From positions 1,116,001 to 1,180,000 of the forward strand of contig NZ_CP154625.1 of assembly GCF_051148895.1 (NCBI RefSeq): a stretch of DNA of 64,000 nt. Direction: 5' to 3'. The position numbers were made by a program, and so were the translations under genes. The notes under the pieces were generated by a model. The model searched no databases. It had not been told where the DNA came from and saw only the letters and a program-made list of their open reading frames with translations. Positions 61,747 to 64,000 of the stretch are shown here, one piece after another. This DNA comes from Terrisporobacter vanillatitrophus (GTDB taxonomy: Bacteria > Bacillota > Clostridia > Peptostreptococcales > Peptostreptococcaceae). Position 1 is the stretch's first letter; each line of letters begins with the position of its first letter.

Positions 61747-62862
61747 ATGAAAAAAATTGAAAAAGTAATACTTGGTTCTTTAGTAGTTGGTACAACAGTA
61801 TCATCTAGTATAGTATTTGCTCAAGCTGAGAAATTAGGGGAGACTCAGAGCTATTTAACTTATAATTTAAATATGAGAAAAGGACCAGGAACAGACTACA
61901 TATCTATAGGAACTTTAAAAAAAGGTACAATAATAACGCCATTAGAGTATTCACAGGATAAATTATGGGTCAAAGTGAAGTATAATAATCAGTATGTATG
62001 GATGTGTACCAAATATATTAAAGAAGTTGAAAACAATAATAATGAAACTGATAAAAAACTTGGTGATTATAAAACAAAGGAAAGGTTAAACCTTAGAAAA
62101 GGACCATCAACTGATAATACTATAATATTAACTATACCAAGTGGAAATACATTTAAAGTTATTGATTTTTCTAGTGATAATAAGTGGGCTAATGTGAACT
62201 ATAATAATGAAACTGGTTGGGTCAATACTGCTTATATAGAAAAAATATCTTCACAAGATGATAATAACACTTCTAAATATGAAGACTATATAACTACTTC
62301 ATCAGTAAATATTAGAACAGGCCCTTCTATTAATTATATAAAAATAGGCATGTTATCTAAAGATGTAGTAGTAAAACCAATAGCTTTTGATAAATATGGT
62401 GAATGGATTAAATTTAATTTTAACGGAAAAGAAAGCTGGGTTTGTAAGTCTTATTTAAAAAAAGCAAATGAAAACAATACATTATATACAAGATATACAA
62501 GTGCAAATATAAATCTAAGAATAAGTCCAAGTGTTAATAGTACAAAAATATTTATAATACCAAAAAACGCTAAAGTGAGTGTTTTATCATATAATAGTAA
62601 TAAAACTTGGGCACAAGTAAAATATAATAATAATTCAGGGTGGGTAAGCGCAACATACTTAACATCAAAAGTAGAACAAGATTATAAGTTGGGCACTACT
62701 ACAACTAGATTAAATCTTAGACATTTACCTAATTTAGATGGTAAGACATTAATTACAATGCCAAGTGAGGCGAGTGTTAAAATATATGAAGAAAAAAATG
62801 GATGGCTAAAAGTAAGCTATAATAATATTGTAGGTTATTGTGCAGCCATATATGTAAAATAA
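61747..62862 (+). CDS. Secreted protein with five bacterial SH3 repeats
   Basis: 371 aa. ATG 61747 starts a clear signal peptide (KKIEKVILGSLVVGTTVSSS, cleavage after FAQA); the upstream ATG 61711 would place 12 charged residues before it. Five SH3_3-type repeats follow, each opening with a LNMRKGPGT-like motif (LNMRKGPG, LNLRKGPS, VNIRTGPS, INLRISPS, LNLRHLPN) and ending in W-V/Y-C type strands, separated by short Asn/Asp linkers. Such repeats bind cell-wall peptides. No catalytic domain (amidase, peptidase or NlpC) is attached, so it may be a wall-binding or adaptor protein. Confidence 0.88.
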   Translation: MKKIEKVILGSLVVGTTVSSSIVFAQAEKLGETQSYLTYNLNMRKGPGTDYISIGTLKKGTIITPLEYSQDKLWVKVKYNNQYVWMCTKYIKEVENNNNETDKKLGDYKTKERLNLRKGPSTDNTIILTIPSGNTFKVIDFSSDNKWANVNYNNETGWVNTAYIEKISSQDDNNTSKYEDYITTSSVNIRTGPSINYIKIGMLSKDVVVKPIAFDKYGEWIKFNFNGKESWVCKSYLKKANENNTLYTRYTSANINLRISPSVNSTKIFIIPKNAKVSVLSYNSNKTWAQVKYNNNSGWVSATYLTSKVEQDYKLGTTTTRLNLRHLPNLDGKTLITMPSEASVKIYEEKNGWLKVSYNNIVGYCAAIYVK

Positions 62863-62871
62863 ATATCCTAT

Positions 62872-62914
62872 AAAAAAACATCTTATAGATTAATATAAGA
62901 TGTTTTTTTTATAG
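62872..62914 (+). terminator. Terminator after the SH3-repeat gene
   Basis: AAAAAAACATCTTATA pairs with TATAAGATGTTTTTTT; T-run follows. Confidence 0.88.
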
Positions 62915-63008
62915 AATGAGCAAAAGTATAAAATTGAATAATATTCAAAAATATGGTAAATTCAACTTATGCTAAAGAATATAATAGTTAATTTTAGGGG
63001 GAATAATT

Positions 63009-64000
63009 ATGGTATTAGTTACAGGAGGGGCAGGATATATAGGAAGTCATACAGTTGTGGAGCTATTAAATGAAAATTATGAGGTTGTAATAGTAGATAA
63101 TTTATGTAATAGCGATAAATTAGTATTAGACAGAATAAGAAAGATAACAAATAAGGAATTTAAATTCTACAATATAGATGTGACAGATAAAAATTCTTTG
63201 AAAACTGTATTTGAAGAAAATGATATTGATTCTATAATTCATTTTGCTGCATTAAAAGCAGTAGGAGAATCTGTTGAAAAACCTTTAGAGTATTATAAAA
63301 ATAATTTGATAGGAGCGTTAGTTGTATTTGAGTTAATGAAAAGGTTCAATGTAAATAACTTTGTTTTCTCCTCATCGGCAACAGTATATGGAAAGCCAGA
63401 ATATTGTCCAATAAAAGAGGATTTTCCACTTTCAACAACAAATCCTTATGGAACTACTAAGCTTATGATAGAAGACATGATGAGAGATTTAAGTAAAGCT
63501 AATGAAGATCTCAATTTAGCTATTCTTAGATATTTTAATCCAATAGGGGCTCATATTAGTGGTATGATAGGTGAGAATCCAAGTGGCACTCCAAATAATT
63601 TAATGCCATATATAACAAAGGTAGCTGTTGGTCATCTAAAAGAACTTAGTGTATTTGGAGATGATTATGATACACATGATGGAACCGGAGTTAGAGATTA
63701 TATACATGTAGTTGATTTAGCAAAAGGCCATTTGGCAGCGCTAAAAAAACTTAAAGAAAAACCAGGTTTAGTGACTTATAATCTAGGAACAGGACAAGGT
63801 TACAGTGTCTTAGATTTAGTTAATTCCTTTGAAAAGGCAAACAGTATAGAGATACCATATAAGATAACTGATAGAAGACCAGGTGATATAGATATGTGCT
63901 ATGCAGATCCGACTAAGGCATATGAAGAGTTAGGATGGAAAGCAGAATTTGGTATTGAAAGAATGTGTGAAGATTCATGGAGATGGCAAAGTAATAATCC
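63009..64000 (+). CDS. galE: UDP-glucose 4-epimerase (3' partial)
   Basis: Interconverts UDP-glucose and UDP-galactose using bound NAD. The frame is open from ATG 63009 (behind AGGGGGAA) to the window end, 330 codons, and the gene continues beyond. Seen: NAD-binding VLVTGGAGYIGSHTVVEL at the N-terminus, IIHFAALKAVGESV, the catalytic SSSATVYG and NPYGTTK (Y-x3-K), YFNPIGAH, and GTGVRDYIHVVDLAKGH near residue 225. Full GalE is about 330-340 aa, so only a few residues are missing at the C-terminus. Confidence 0.95.
   Translation, partial: MVLVTGGAGYIGSHTVVELLNENYEVVIVDNLCNSDKLVLDRIRKITNKEFKFYNIDVTDKNSLKTVFEENDIDSIIHFAALKAVGESVEKPLEYYKNNLIGALVVFELMKRFNVNNFVFSSSATVYGKPEYCPIKEDFPLSTTNPYGTTKLMIEDMMRDLSKANEDLNLAILRYFNPIGAHISGMIGENPSGTPNNLMPYITKVAVGHLKELSVFGDDYDTHDGTGVRDYIHVVDLAKGHLAALKKLKEKPGLVTYNLGTGQGYSVLDLVNSFEKANSIEIPYKITDRRPGDIDMCYADPTKAYEELGWKAEFGIERMCEDSWRWQSNN

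Noticed and set aside
1..64000. Insertion sequences, prophage, CRISPR or restriction systems
   Set aside because: No transposase, integrase, phage structural, cas or restriction motif was seen, and no regularly spaced repeats; the GC-rich insert at 35.8 kb is the only mobile-like candidate.

Overview
This window is low-GC (about 30% by eye) DNA. Shine-Dalgarno sites are strong (GGAGG or GGGGG), many genes start with TTG or GTG, and genes are packed into short co-directional operons. Motility genes, Fe-S and molybdenum enzymes, a Ni-CO dehydrogenase and the absence of respiratory genes point to an anaerobic, flagellated Firmicute. The gene content fits Clostridia, most likely Peptostreptococcaceae; that placement is inference from gene content, not from a marker gene. 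There is no CRISPR array, no recognisable insertion sequence and no tRNA. One stable RNA gene, RNase P RNA, is present near 61.2-61.6 kb.

Layout. 0-3 kb: the end of a flagellar operon (5'-truncated flgG-like gene, fliM, fliN, a two-TM protein of unknown function). 3.1-13.1 kb: two tandem chemoreceptors and a chemotaxis operon cheA-cheB-cheC-cheD-cheW-cheR-cheY; receptor 1 and cheA each have a sigma-D (FliA)-like promoter. 13.3-16.9 kb: a cell-wall set, with a D-aspartate-ligase-like ATP-grasp enzyme, an Asp/Glu racemase and a MurE without the Arg that marks meso-diaminopimelate enzymes. 17.5-30.8 kb: a Mop-type molybdenum aldehyde oxidoreductase followed by ten tightly coupled accessory genes (multi-cluster oxidoreductase, small two-CxxC protein, methyltransferase, C-GCAxxG-C-C protein, XdhC, nucleotidyltransferase-HD, cysteine-desulfurase-like enzyme, unknown 94-aa protein, radical SAM protein, AMP-ligase, histidine phosphatase). 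I recognise this as the conserved cassette whose families carry Desulfovibrio DVU_155x and TrsS names; as far as I know its product is not established, and it is the strongest candidate here for an undescribed system.

31-34.6 kb: a GGDEF/HD-GYP protein and a membrane histidine kinase. 34.6-40.1 kb: a Fur-box iron/siderophore ABC operon that ends in a MATE exporter and carries an odd GC-rich element between its first two genes. 40-46 kb: a DEDDh exonuclease-BRCT protein, a STAS-less SulP transporter, a MATE exporter with a MerR-type promoter next to a MerR gene, and a one-TM protein. 46.1-49.8 kb: CO dehydrogenase, a CooF-like ferredoxin and an FAD oxidoreductase. 50.0-51.2 kb: a chimeric gene remnant, then purine nucleoside phosphorylase. 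51.4-56.3 kb: a structured leader with terminator, a YhaM-like exoribonuclease, a TIM-barrel protein, a nucleotidyltransferase and folE-folP-folB-folK. 56.3-58.1 kb: a MATE exporter and a CsoR-type repressor behind a C5TAG5 operator. 58.1-61.1 kb: divergent brnQ (with an attenuator-like leader) and nupC. 61.2-64 kb: rnpB, a secreted five-repeat SH3 protein and a 3'-truncated galE.

How the parts work together. The first 13 kb is a nearly complete Bacillus-type chemotaxis system with CheC/CheD adaptation. The ligase, racemase and MurE would together make an L-Lys-type stem with a D-Asp branch. The Mo cassette couples an oxidoreductase to cofactor sulfuration and nucleotide attachment plus an extra, unexplained chemistry. 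Several transporters sit beside their own metal or drug regulators. Coordinates use the start codon best supported by a Shine-Dalgarno site, which is often downstream of the longest open frame. Statements about family conservation come from memory; no search was run.
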